A stretch of DNA of 64,000 nucleotides from Polyporus tsugae (lineage: Eukaryota > Basidiomycota > Agaricomycetes > Polyporales > Polyporaceae), in contig JAHRBS010000010.1 of the NCBI GenBank assembly GCA_024305745.1, forward strand, positions 1,743,501-1,807,500, in the 5' to 3' direction. The first letter of the stretch is position 1; every line of letters starts with the position of its first letter. Both the position numbers and the translations under genes were made by a program. The notes under the pieces were generated by a model. That model made no database searches and was not told where the DNA came from. It saw only the letters and a list, made by a program, of their open reading frames with translations. Shown in pieces: positions 48,493-60,066 of this stretch.

Positions 48493-49605
48493 GTTTTTAA
48501 AGTCTTGGCTGGGTGCTCGAAAACGTGTAGATGAAAGAGGATCTGTGGAGATGGGGAGCCCTGGCTACCGCTGCTGGCTTATATACGGATTGGCAGGGGA
48601 TGGGTGATGTCGTGGATGCTGGGGCTCTCAGATCTCAAACCTTTCCCTGTTCGGTGTCAATCCCACGCGTACGGGTCGGTAATACGTTCAGTCCGGTTGC
48701 GTCCATATGACGGAATGCTGGCACTACATCCCGTCAAGCACTTGGGGGGGTCCGGTACCAGTTTCCAAGAGCTGCAGGTCTCCGGATCCATGAGCTGCTT
48801 TGAAGACTGGAGTCCATCCGGGCTCAATGGGTCCATGGACTCGGAAGTCTTGGTAATGGCTCATCGGAAGCATGTTCAAGTTCAATTCTGCGCGTCGTTC
48901 TTGACCCACACTGGACACGCTTCAGGGAAGGAATCCTGTCAAGCAATAGAGTCCGTAAGCACATTGGGCGAGATGATAGTCCCCGTGGCTGACACTGGGC
49001 TTCAGTTAGGCAGGGAACCAACCATGCAATGATATATCCCGACCGGAACTCCGTTCGCATTGCTTACACATCTCTACCCAGGCGTCTAGAATACCCCATA
49101 TAGCAAACATATTGGGCGACGGTGACTCTGTCGCTTCGAATTCGCATTCTGGCTTTGCACCCTGGGTTTATCGCTGGGCATGAAGCGTCTATCATATCAG
49201 TCTAGTCTATATGCTTAAACCCATATGCTTAAACCCCTTGAAGGAGACGACGTGTGTGTGTGTCTTTTAAAGAGATTGGGAAACCGAGTCGGAATCATTG
49301 ATCCCTTCAAGGCCAAAGTTTAGTTCAACATGATGGTTAAAGACAAAGTTTATCGATGATGCTGCGGCCATTAGTACACGGAACGTGAGCACAACTTGTA
49401 GGACTATGGTCCCAAGTATTGATCTGCAAACATCAAACATGGCAGGTTTATCATCCGCAAGACCTTTGTGTTGAGACGATACATGTTGAGGAAAACCCAT
49501 GATATAGGCGGACTAAGGCGGGTCGTCTTTCAAAATTGAGCGAGCACGCAGGTTTCCAATTCCATCCTTAACGTACAGGTACAATTTGTCCAGGTTTGCT
49601 AGAAA
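48493..49605. other. Spacer between the two DJ-1/HSP31-like genes
   Basis: Over 1 kb with no gene. It holds the TATA box of paralogue 1 and a 14-bp direct repeat (ATATGCTTAAACCC) at about 49209-49237. Confidence 0.5.
48578..48585 (-). promoter_or_regulatory. TATA box of DJ-1/HSP31-like paralogue 1
   Basis: Read on the minus strand as TATATAAG, about 86 bp before the ATG at 48492. A similar box in the same position precedes the neighbouring paralogue, which supports it. Confidence 0.55.
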
Positions 49606-50521
49606 TCACGCAGACAACGCCTTATCGATCGCCTCCGCAACGCCCTTCGCAGATGCTGGATTCTGGCCAGTGATGAGCATGCCGTCCACAACGACCTTGG
49701 GCTGCATAAGAGATATTTATCAGCAAGACAAACGTGCGTGGCCACAGGATTTTCTCTCACATCGAATGGTTCGACAGCCTTTTCGTACTTGCCCCCAAGC
49801 TCCTTGACACGGTCCTCGACGAGGAAAGGAACAGCCTGCACGCACACGTTAAGCCACGCCTACATCGTGAGCATGGTTCCGCTGTTGACCGACCTTTACG
49901 GCGTTCATGAGCTCCTCCTCCTCGTTCGCAAACGCCGTCGCCCGCCTGCCCCTGAAGATGCTCGCGCCATGTGCGTCCGTGACGTTCACGAGCGCCGCGG
50001 GGCCGTGGCACACGGCGGTCGTGAGCTTGCCTGTGCGCCAGAACTCGCCCGCGAGCTTGATGTTCGCCGCGTCCTGCGGGAGGTCGATCACGGGCCCGTG
50101 GCCCCCGATGTAGAAGATCGCGTCGTAGTCCGCGGCCTTCACGTCGGCGAGCCTCTTCGCCGCGGCGAGCTTGGCCTGCACGGCCGGGTTCTCGAGGAAC
50201 TTGGGCACGTCGTCCGGGAACGCCTGGACGCTGTATTCGTCCACGGTCGGGTTCGGGCCCTTGGGCGAGGCGAAGTCGAGGTGGTACTTGCCCGAGAGGA
50301 CTGGAATCGCAGGGACGGTCAGGGGTGGCTGACTGGCGGCCGAGACCTGGTGCTTAAGGGGGACGTACCGTAGTAAGGGTGTGCCGCCTCGGGAAGATAG
50401 TAGCCCTACCCCGGGTCGGGTTCAATGTGCGCGACTCGCTATGGTGCTGCAGAAAACGTACGGTTTGGCCGCCGGCTAGGTTCTTGTTGGCAGATGTGAA
50501 CACAAAGAGGATGCGCTTCAT
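49606..50521 (-). CDS. DJ-1/HSP31-like protein (paralogue 2)
   Basis: Starts MKRILFVFTSANKNLAGG at 50521 and ends EAIDKALSA at 49606, with the same exon pattern as paralogue 1. The nucleophile elbow TAVCHGPAALVNV is intact. It has the same SANK, EAAHPYYVL and GPNPTVD landmarks, with small differences near the entry loop (GYYLPEAAHPYYVL against GWYLPEAAHPYYVL). The pair probably arose by tandem duplication. Expected role as for paralogue 1. It shares a 720-bp divergent promoter region with Mob1. Confidence 0.9.
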
Positions 50522-50596
50522 GTTGCGTTCGTGGATTCTGGCGAGTGGGTGTTTCTACTAAGGAGGTGGGCTTGGAGGCAGCGATTGACGAGCTGT

Positions 50597-50603
50597 CTTT
50601 ATA
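50597..50603 (-). promoter_or_regulatory. TATA box of DJ-1/HSP31-like paralogue 2
   Basis: TATAAAG on the minus strand, about 77 bp before the ATG at 50521. Confidence 0.55.
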
Positions 50604-51060
50604 TGACGACATAATTAGCCCGACATCTTGGGTGGGGCATCGTGGTTCATTTCGAGTAATCGGGTCCAGGTGGAAACCCCTTTCGAGGTACTGAAAGCGT
50701 TTAGCGGAGGCGTAGCCTCAGGCCGCAGGCTTGAAACCGTGCATAACTGGCAGAGAATACGTACTGTCTGGGGGATGGAGTCGCAGCGCCATATAGGTCT
50801 CAAATATTGAGAACTTATAACCCCGGGCTCGTGCAAGGATATTCACGGAGCAGCGGCCAAGGCGTGAAACCTTGATAGCGTAGTCCATCCCCTAGTAGCG
50901 CCAGGTGCAATAAGGTTTCTCAGATGTGCTGGAGGTAAGGAGCTCCATAAATGATAAAAAGACGTCGTTGATCGAGTGGAGACTGGAATAGGTCGAAGGA
51001 TGGCCGGGCCCTGGGTGACGCGCCTCCGAGGCTCGCAGAGCTAAAACTGCGCATTCGATT

Positions 51061-51090
51061 ACATAGATTAGATACATAGATTAGATACAT
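51061..51090 (+). repeat. 13-bp tandem repeat upstream of Mob1
   Basis: Unit acatagattagat, 2.3 copies, ending about 150 bp before the Mob1 ATG. Confidence 0.75.
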
Positions 51091-51241
51091 GTATGCAATA
51101 GATCAGATCGGGTAAGTGCAGGCGGCTATCTGCCGCTGCCGTCCGTGTTGAGCCTTGACCGTCGTCCTCCTCGTCCCCGTCCGTGGCGACCGCAAGCCTT
51201 GCTCCATCTATCTGCTTTACGTGCCCGTCCAGTCCTTCGGG

Positions 51242-52475
51242 ATGTCTGCGTTCTTTGGCCTGTGAGATTGACCGTCACGGAAGCTGGCATGGAACGACGC
51301 TGATCACAGGCCGATCGCAGTGGCAAGACTCGCACCTTCAAGCCCCGCAAAGATGTACCGGAGGGTACCAAGCAGTACCAATTGCGCAAGTACGCAGAGG
51401 CTACGCTGGTGAGCGATGGACTTTGCTTGGCTTTATGCATACGGCCACAATTCCCGGCCGGATACTCAGCCCCATCGCGGCGGAACGTTCGTACTTAGGG
51501 CTCGGGCAACCTTCGCCTCGCCGTGCGCTTGCCGGACGGCGAAGACTTGAACGAATGGCTGGCCGTCCACGGTACGTTGTCTCCATCACCCCACCTGTTT
51601 TAGGCCGAAGCTCCGTTCCGCGTTTTAAACGTATTTCATGTACGGACCCCGGCAGCCGTGGACTTCTTCAATCACCTGAACATGCTTTACGGCACGGTCA
51701 CTGAGTTCTGTACGCCGCAGGAGGTACGTCATCCCCGCCCCACCACCTACGTGCGGTGTGGGGAAGGAAGGCTAAAATTACCTTTGTTATTCGCAGTGCC
51801 CGATCATGTCTGCAGGACCAAGGTGAGCGGTCCCGTCCGACAAGGTACCGCTCGGATGGGAACGTCACTAACCTTGCGACTGCCCCGACGTAGGTACGAA
51901 TACCTATGGGAGGATGGCGTTCGGTACAAGAAGGCAACGAAGCTCCCCGCCCCCGAATACGTCGATGCGTTGATGAACTGGGCACAAGGGTTACTCGGCA
52001 ATGAGGACATATTCCCGAGCGAGATGGGTGCGTCCGAAACCGCTGTTGGATTGCTGGTCCTGGCGCTCAATACCCACCGTTCGTTTAGGGAAACCCTTTG
52101 CGAAGAACTTCCGGGAGACGATTGGGAGACTCTTCCGCAGGCTCTTCCGTGTTTATGCGCATCTTTACAGCAACCATTTCGATCACATTTGCGCGCTTGG
52201 GATCGAAGGTCAGAATGGGGCGCCGTTAGGCCTCAGTGCGATGGTTGCAGGGACAGCAGCTAATTCTATGGGGGTTTGCTTTGACAGCGCATCTGAACAC
52301 GAGCTACCGGCACTTCTTCCTATTCGTGAATGAGGTGCGTGAGCAGGGGAGGTGTTGGAACTTTACAGCAGGACTGATAGGGATGGTGGAGCAGTTTGAT
52401 CTCGTGGACAAGCGAGAGCTGGCCCCTCTGGACGAGCTGAACGAGGCTATTCTGGCGGAGGACAAGGGCCGGTGA
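51242..52475 (+). CDS. MOB1: Mob1 kinase activator
   Basis: Nine exons (51242-51261, 51321-51408, 51499-51571, 51656-51723, 51797-51822, 51894-52027, 52089-52208, 52288-52334, 52395-52475) sum to 657 nt, or 218 aa. The start MSAFFGLGKTRTFKPRKDV matches the usual short N-terminus. The zinc site residues are in FCTPQECPIMSAGP and the HLYSNHFDH motif. The sequence AVDFFNHLNMLYGTVTEFC and the tail LVDKRELAPLDELNEAIL are family-typical. Mob1 activates NDR/LATS kinases in the mitotic exit or septation network. All key residues are present. The 20-nt first and 26-nt fifth coding exons are notably small. Confidence 0.97.
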
Positions 52476-53280
52476 GAGAGGAGGACAGGATGATTTGCCG
52501 TTTAGGATTGTACAGTACGAGCTGGATGTAGGGCTGGCAGATACCCCACAGGCGATAAGCTGTTCTTTGAACGTCATTCTATTAGTCTCGGTTGAGGCTC
52601 GGTTGACTCGGTTCCAGAACTTCTGGCGCCTGCGAAGATGGTCGTCGTTCGCATAACTGTACTGGCCCCTGGTCTCTCGAGCTCCGGGTCTCTGCACCGG
52701 CGCTCACAATCCCAGTGAGATTCCGTTGACGATTCTCCATCAACGCTCCTTCCCAATTCGATGATTCCTTCCTCCTGCACGCTGAGCGTAGCGCACGGCC
52801 CAGAGAGAGACCGTATACTAGCACGTCGAGCGGAGCCGTCTGCAAGTAGCTGCACCTAATAGCGGGCGACATCACTGGTGGGTACCTCGCAAACTGAACG
52901 TTCGCTGACCTCGCCCATGGTCTGCCAGTGCGGCATGTCAGGAATGCATGATGCATCCGTGTGTCAGACGACTGCGGGATGGGGGTAGGAGATCTAGATG
53001 GGGGATGCATCTCGGACTGATGTCCGCACCTGGTCCGGGCGATCTGGTATCTGGTCTTGGGCATGGACAAGGCTGAGGCCGGGTGCGGGGCGTTTGACCG
53101 CTTCGAGCCAGTCCTCCTGTGTCCTCCCTCTCCAAATGCAACTCCAACCCCATGCCCGCCTCGGCCGCCGTTGACTGCCATTGCGCCGAGATCGAACTGC
53201 TATATCCGATGAGCTCAAAGTCTATCGGAACCTTCACTCCCCCTCTCTCCCCTCCCCTCTCCATCTTCCTCTCCCCCATC
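52476..53280. other. Spacer between Mob1 and BTB-like gene
   Basis: About 800 bp, no gene recognised. Confidence 0.5.
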
Positions 53281-54590
53281 ATGGACAACGCAGAATGGGA
53301 CACCGTCTTCCAGTATATTTCAGACCCCAACGACTTCGCCTCTCCCCAGTCAGAGCGGGCTGTCTCTGAGATGACCGGCATCCCGCTCAACACACAACAT
53401 CCGACCCCAACTCAGGTCCTAACGCCTCCTGTCCGTTTCGCCCTCTACTCAATCACCATTGCCCCCAGCTCACAGTCCCTTGCTTCTAGGGTTCAGACAA
53501 CACGTCCCATACTCCCTCGGACTTCCAGGATGGCCTTCCCCAGGACCATCTTCCTGGCAATACCATCGTCTCCGTCTCCACCACCTTCCACCCAGCCGCG
53601 ACACTTCTTCCCATTCCCCCAGACCTTATCTTCCTCTCTGCCGATGGCGTGTTCTTCTACGTACATACCACTCAGGTCCTCGCGTTGTCCACCAACCACT
53701 TCGACGACCTCGTCCCTCCAAAACCAACAAAGTCCGAGATCCGCGACGACATCGGCCCAGTCGTCCCTCTTCCGGAGTCCGCGGGCGTACTCAACATAGT
53801 TTTACACGTCGTGTACGACCTCTCATGCGCACATTACCGCCCAGCAGTCGACACGCTCGTCGCCGCAGTCGACGCCATGTCCAGGTATGGCCTGCCTCCT
53901 AGGCGCCATATCGCACCCTCCACCCCTTTATACTCCCTCATCCTCGGCCAAGCACCTATGCAACCCATCGTTGTCTACGCCCTTGCCGCTACCCACAACC
54001 TTTATGACCTCGCGGTGCCGGTCTCGAGTCATCTCCTCTCCTTCGGGCTCCATACCCTCACGGACGACCTCGCAATACGCATTGGACCAGTATACATGAA
54101 GCGACTCTTCTTCTTGCACCTCGGACGACTCGACGCGCTCAAGCGGTTACTCCTTCCCCCTCCGCACCCTCATCCCCCAACGTCCACTTGTGACTTCACC
54201 GAGCAGAAGAAGTTAACGAGGGCCTGGGCACTCGCGTCGGCTTATCTCGCGTGGGACGCGCGTCCAGGTACGCATATACATGAGCTTCGCTGTCGCACTT
54301 TCATACTAAAAAATGATATGTTCGAACGTGCATACAACACGTTTTCGTGACCTTTACCTCTCGCTTTTCTCGCAACGGTATGCAGACCTGTCAACAAGCG
54401 CGATGGAAAGCGCGTTATTGCCGCTCGCAGACCACCTCTTCTGCAATGTGTGCAAACGGAGCCTCACGGACCGCGTCAAGCAGTTGGTTATACAGTGGTC
54501 TGTGGTTAAGGTATGCGCGACACATTCGCATACCACCGTATCTCACTGACTTGGGATATTCCGTGCACGCGGGGGCAGAGGTCGATATGA
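53281..54590 (+). CDS. BTB/POZ-like domain protein
   Basis: Four exons, 53281-53415, 53490-54267, 54386-54510 and 54579-54590, sum to 1050 nt, or 349 aa. A disordered N-terminus precedes a BTB-like fold: PPDLIFLSADGVFFYVHTTQVLALSTNHF, then GVLNIVLHVVYDLSC, AVDAMSRYGLP and VYALAATHNLYDLAVPVSSHLL. The C-terminal Cys-rich end reads HLFCNVCKRSLTDRVKQLV and closes with VVKRSI from the tiny last exon. This family is much expanded in agaricomycetes; members are predicted adaptors for Cullin-3 ubiquitin ligases or for transcription factors. Function of this member unknown. Confidence 0.85.
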
Positions 54591-55739
54591 CGTGCCAAGT
54601 CACCGTCGGTGCTTCCTTCTCGATTGGGAGGCGGGGACTACTCAACGAGAACGAAAGCACTTCTCCCGTATCACTTTAGGCTCAAATCGGCACGAAGCCA
54701 CTGACCTGCGGACCTTCTCGATCTGTCGCGCTCGAAATCTCGCCAGAACTCTTTGCCTGTCGGACGTGGAGCCGGGAGGGAAGACTGCTCGCTCCTTGAT
54801 CGTCTCCAGCCCGAAAATCCCCCGTTCGCCGCCTTCTCCCTCGATTTCCTTTCCAGGACCATGGTGTCGTGGTTTTACGAAGCCAACCTTGCGCGGCACA
54901 CCCAAACCCCCCATCCCGTCTTTCGCCTAACTTATTCGTCAATTTGCCGCCATATGTCGTACACGCTCTCATTCGCCTCGCATGTCGCCCCGCACACACT
55001 CTCGTCTCGCAAGTCAAGCTGTCCATGCCTCGTCCTCGTCGTAAAGGTAGTAGTAAAATAACGATATGTACCATTAGCCATCCCTTGTATTCCTCAAGCT
55101 GTGTTGTTCTTTTTACCCAATCGCCTGTCACAGCGCAATACTTCCTCTTCCCTGTATCATCGTACCAATCCATGTTGTAGCGCTTTCCAAATGCCTCACA
55201 TCTCCCAACCCATTCGCCCCTTTGACCACTATCACCTGCATTTCGCCGCCTTATGCACGCTCGGCTAGTCATTGCAGAATCGTTACCCCTTCTACCCCAC
55301 GTCCCCCAATTCCGCATTTTCGTTCTCTCCTCATTCCCCCCATCAGACAGCCAACGTCATTGTCGGGGGAGTGGCGAACAGAGACACGCATACACGCACT
55401 TATCCTAGTTCTCATATTATTTCCTCATCCAGAAAGTACTGTACACCGCCATGTGGTTTTTATCGTCAGTCACCCTATCGTCGTTTAACAAAATCACACA
55501 TCGCTGTTGTTGCACGTCCACCAAGTCCAGGTGACCGGGATTGGCCATCAATTCAAATTGGGATCCACATCTACAACGCATGTACGGAACGTCGCACACC
55601 GAACGCCGAAGTTCCGGGTGCAGACGTACCCACACTCAATGACATAGTGTTCCCACGTCTGCAGCCGCGGTTTGCAGTTCGACTTTTTTTAGAAGCGGTA
55701 ATCGGGAACTAACACTCTTGGTGCTCACCGGTCACCTCC
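54591..55739. other. Convergent intergenic region, BTB-like / DBP8
   Basis: About 1.15 kb. A minus-strand frame at 55170-55060 has protein-like content (MDWYDDTGKRKYCAV) but no start or stop context that I can support. No firm gene. Confidence 0.4.
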
Positions 55740-58161
55740 TCACGGGGCCGCCGCGGCCAGCGAACCGTCCTGGACGTCCGCGGCGCGCTTTGCACGTTTG
55801 ATCTTGTGGATCTCCTCGCGCTTCCCAAAATCCGAGTCGTGGAGCTCCTGTCGGCAGAAGGTCAGCGTCCAGGACCCCGATGACCTCATTCCCCAGCCCA
55901 TGTATGGCGGCGAGGATCATGGCCATGCAATGGCAATACGATGCCTTGGAAATTCAGCGCGCTGGAGGCGGGCATTGCGCTTGGAGCAATGGGAAATAGA
56001 AGCGAGCGCCGGAACGCGTGGTTTGGAGCTGGTGGGGGAAGACGTACCATGTTCGCAAGGCGCTTGGCGGTCGCGACCGCGTTGAGCTTTTCGAGAACCT
56101 TTCCTTCGGGGAGCGACATTTCGGCAAGCTTGACGCCTATGCGTCAGAGTGGAGCGTGCGTGGACGCGGCCAACGGTCAACAAACGATAACGACAACATG
56201 GGATCAAGAAGTCTGGGGGAAGGGAGGAGTTTGTAAAGCCAAACCACCGCGTTCGCGTGCAAACGGTGGAGCCTCGATAGATAGGCGGGGCGAGAAAGCC
56301 GAACGCGGGACTCACCGATTCGCTCCTCCACTTTGAGGATCCGCTCTTCGTCCCGTTCGGTCACGAAGCTGACTGCGACACCACCGCGACCGGCACGCGC
56401 GGTACGACCGACCCGGTGCGTGTACTCTTCTGGCTCCGAGGGAATGTCCCAGTTGATGACAATCGCGACGTCCTCGATATCAAGACCACGGGCGCCGACG
56501 TCCGTGGACACGAGTACCGGGACGACGGATGCGCGGAAGAGGGAGAGGGAAGAGAGGCGTTCGCGCTGCGTTAGACGCGAATGGAGGGCTGTCGTGCGGA
56601 TGCGTAGGGTCTGGAGGAGGTGCGTGAGATAAGCCGCCGTGCGTGGGTGCGTGCAGAAGATGATCGTAGGCGGAGGCTGTTCGGGAGGCTCGTCGTCGTC
56701 CGCAGATTTCTTCTGAGGTTTGCCCTTCTTAGAGAGTTTCGACCGACCACCCTTTTGTTTGCTAGAGCGTTTAATCGGTTCTGGCGGTGCTCGGCGGAGA
56801 TGAAGGGTGGATTCGGGTGGGTTGCATAGGAGGTGGTATAAGTAGGCTTCCCGAATATGGGAGGGCACCAGTATGAAGTGCTGTTTGAGAGTCTCGACTG
56901 TCTCGACCCTAAGAAAGGCGGTTAGAAAGTGAGCTCGCTGTGAAGTGCAAAATGGTACATACGGAGCGGTCATTCTGTGTATGAACGGTTTTTGCTTCCT
57001 ATGTTTCGGGGGTGCATCTGCGACGCGTTCTACGGCGGCAGTCAGCGTCGCCGTAAACAAGCACGTCTGACGTTCCTTAGGCAACGTCTCGAACAGATAA
57101 GATAGCTCTGGTGCAAACGAAGGTGTGAGCAACCTGTCGGCTTCGTCAAGGACCTAACAATGGAAAGTGAGCGCACGAAGACGCTACGTTACCGGAGGAA
57201 ACATACCAAGAACTTGACCCGTGATAAGTCCCACTCCCCGGACGTACTCTTGAGCAAGTCAACAATGCGTCCCGGTGTTGCGACAACGACATGCGGTCGG
57301 TTTCCAAGCTCAAGGGCTTGTGTCATCATATCAATGCCTCCTACGACAACGGCAGTGCGTAGGCTAAGGGGTGCCCCGAGCACGGCAAACTGCTCCGAGA
57401 TCTGGAACGCCAACTCCCTGTGCGAGGTGAGCACCAAACCGCAACATGCAAGCTCATCTACATACCGAGTCGGGGTCAGGACCAACGCGAATATCCCATA
57501 CGGGTCCAAAGAGAGCTTCTGCAAGATGGGCAGCGCGAATGCGATGGTTTTTCCGGAGCCCGTCTTGGCGTTTCCTATGCAATCTCTGCCTTGGATAGCA
57601 TGTATGTCAGGAGAAGACCCTTAACTTTACAGTTACACACTCGCCTGCAAGAAGAGGGGGTATACATGCAGCTTGAATCTGGGTGGGCGACCTGATGGAC
57701 ATCTTCGCGAGAGCCGAGACGAGCCCAGAGGATATGCCCATGGTCTCAAAAGTTGCCGGGAGGGGTTTTGTGCGCAACGGCGCTTGGAGGGGAGTAGGAT
57801 TCGTAGCTCTGGGTTTGAAAGAGAGGCGAGAGGACGCGAAACGACTATCTGCGTCTTCGCCTTCCGCGTCTTGAGGTATGGATATGGATACTGGCGCGGC
57901 TGCATGCTGCGAGACATCGCTCTCGTCCCCAAAGCCTGAGCCCGAGTCTTCTTCATCCTGCTCACTCCCACTTCCCCCGTGCTCGTCATCCTCGTGGGCC
58001 CTTTCATGCCCGTCCATCTCCGCCTCGTCTCCGGACGAAGTGTCGTGCACGTCCAGGTCTTCCTCGTCTGTGTCATCCAACCTTAACCGTTTTCTCCGAG
58101 GTCCTTCCTGCATGCGCATGAGGTCATCTACCGTGAGTTCACGCCGTTTTAAGCCAGCCAT
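55740..58161 (-). CDS. DBP8: DEAD-box RNA helicase DBP8
   Basis: Starts [20 protein letters not shown] at 58161 and stops at 55740, in several exons. An acidic N-terminal region precedes the helicase core. The Q motif region is ATFETMGIS...[11 protein letters not shown]. The core has AKTGSGKT (Walker A), [17 protein letters not shown] (DEAD), [17 protein letters not shown] and [10 protein letters not shown]. It belongs to the nucleolar group that processes 18S pre-rRNA. Between the third and fourth motifs lies an insert of about 60 residues, basic and Pro/Ser/Lys-rich ([20 protein letters not shown]), not usual in yeast Dbp8. The C-terminus is basic, then Ala-rich. Confidence 0.93.
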
Positions 58162-58616
58162 CTTTCCAGAGACACAGTCACCCCCAGACACAGAGATTTA
58201 AGCTAGAGCCTAGAACGACGGGCGGAGGAGGTCAAGAAAGTCCGGACTTTGCCGCCACCGATCACAAGAGAAAATGATGAACTCCGGGGCCGTCGGGCCG
58301 CTTGGAGACTCAGACTCGAAGGCAGGCATGTGCGGGGAAGAATCATTTCGATAACGGAGGCTATGGCTACAGTTGGGTAGAACGAAATAGTGTGGTTATA
58401 TACAGGTTGCGATTATGGCGATATACGGGAGAGAGGGCGTATTGATTGTGAGATGATAACGGAGACGAGCTAGGAGTTCGTGAGAGATAACATGCGATGA
58501 GACTAAGGATACAGTGGAGCGCGGAACGACATGGAGTTAGAGGAACAGAGAGAAACAGCACCGCCAAGGACCGCGACATACCAGCTGTCGCGCAGTGCGC
58601 CCGCGAGCGGGGTACA
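58162..58616. other. Upstream region of DBP8
   Basis: Spacer between minus-strand DBP8 and HMG-box genes. No gene recognised. Confidence 0.5.
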
Positions 58617-60066
58617 TCACTGAGGCTGCAAGTCGGGGAAGATGTTACCCTCAAGGTCCAGTTGGCTAGAATAGTCACCGAACGCGAAGTACACGGTCGG
58701 GTCTTCGCTCAAGTACGGCGTCCAGTGGCCCGGAGCTTCCGTGGCGGGCCCTGTCGGCTCCCTCGCCGAAGACGGGGCGGCGAGGGGATCGGACAGCGAC
58801 GGCGACGCTTGCACGGATGACGGGAAGACTTCAGGGAACGTGTACTTCAGCGGAGCTGGCAGCGCGATGTTCCCGAAGGTGGAAGCCTTTGGGGTCTATA
58901 GTGTCGGCAAAGTGAGCAATCCAATACCAAGGAACGCACATGTAGAGGGACAGGGACATACCGCGTCGTCATCGTGAGCGTTCTGCATGGCGAGGCTTGC
59001 AACGAAGTTCCCGAGCATTCCTTCATCGTTGAGTTCGTGGGCGAGATGCCCAGGACTGGCGAGGACGGGCAAGCGGTAGTCGGCGAGGTTCGCAGGAACC
59101 GAGGGCGGCCGGGAGAGCGGGTCGACAGGAGATGCTGGAACCGACGAAGAAGGGGTAGATGGCACCAGCGTGGACGGAGGAGAAGGCGCGGGAGTGTACG
59201 ACAGAGCGGGAAGAGGCTCGATATCAGCGTTGGCCCTGGAGCTAGCGCGAGCACTGGCGGTGCGGCGAGACTTGGATTTGCGGGGCCGCGGAGGGGCCAC
59301 GGCGTGGCCCTTGAGCCCGACATACGTCTCGCGGATCCAGCGGATGTAGTCCTCGCCCTCAGGCACGGGGGCGCTGGGGTCCGAGGGTGTCTTGCGGCGC
59401 GCGGACTTGCGCTCGGGCGCAAACTTCCACTCGGGGTACTTCTTGCAGTGTTCCCGCTTGACGTCCTCGGCCTTATCGTGCCATACCCGCTGCTCCTCCT
59501 TCGACAGAAGGTTCCAGCACTCGCCTGCGACGCGACTGATGTGCTGCTGGCGCCTCTCGATGTTTAGTGGGATCTGACCAGACTTGAGAAGCCAAGAACG
59601 GTAGAGCATGAAGGCGTTCGCCGGGCGAGGGATCTTGGGCTTGGCGTCTTCGGGACTGGCACTGGCGGGGCGGGGCGTCGAAGCCTCAACCGGAGCAGGC
59701 GGAGGACACTGAGAGGTGGACGGGATCGGAGTCACCCGTCCGCCGATGGCTTGATAGACATCGAAAAAAGTTTTGATATCTTCCTCGGTGAAAACGGACG
59801 AGGTTTGAGATATGGAGCGTGAAGCAAGAAGATAAGGAGAGGGTGCGCGGGAGGAGGGATTAGACGCGTCCAGGGACCAGTCGCTACATGTCGACCAGTC
59901 GGAGTCGGAAGGAGCCACAGACACCGCGCCAGGCGATGCCGAAGGTGTTGGAGGTACGAAGGGAGAAGTTGTGTCAAGACCTATTGGGAAAGCAATGGAA
60001 GAGATGAGCGACAGAACGTAGAAGCTCGACCACGCGGCACTACTTACGATTAGGTTGCGGTTGCAT
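58617..60066 (-). CDS. HMG-box transcription factor
   Basis: Three exons, 60066-60048, 59980-58962 and 58895-58617, sum to 1317 nt, or 438 aa. A Ser/Pro-rich N-terminus precedes a single HMG box, beginning KIPRPANAFMLYRSWLLKS and continuing through VAGECWNLLSKEEQRVWHDKA to CKKYPEWKF. The IPRPxNAFxLYR start is typical of the MATA/SOX-type, sequence-specific class. A basic patch after it (PRPRKSKSRRTAS) may be a nuclear signal. In basidiomycetes similar proteins control mating and fruiting (Prf1-like or Pcc1-like); which one this is I cannot say. The gene is not beside homeodomain or pheromone genes, so it is not evidently a mating-type locus. Confidence 0.9.

Larger units (their letters stand above)
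50522..51241. other. Divergent promoter region, DJ-1 paralogue 2 / Mob1
   Basis: Contains the TATA box of the DJ-1-like gene and, at 51061-51090, a 13-bp unit (acatagattagat) in just over two tandem copies. Confidence 0.5.

Noticed and set aside
58617..60066. Mating-type locus suggested by the HMG box
   Set aside because: No homeodomain, pheromone precursor or receptor gene is nearby, and the neighbours (DBP8, SUA5) are not typical of the locus as far as I know.
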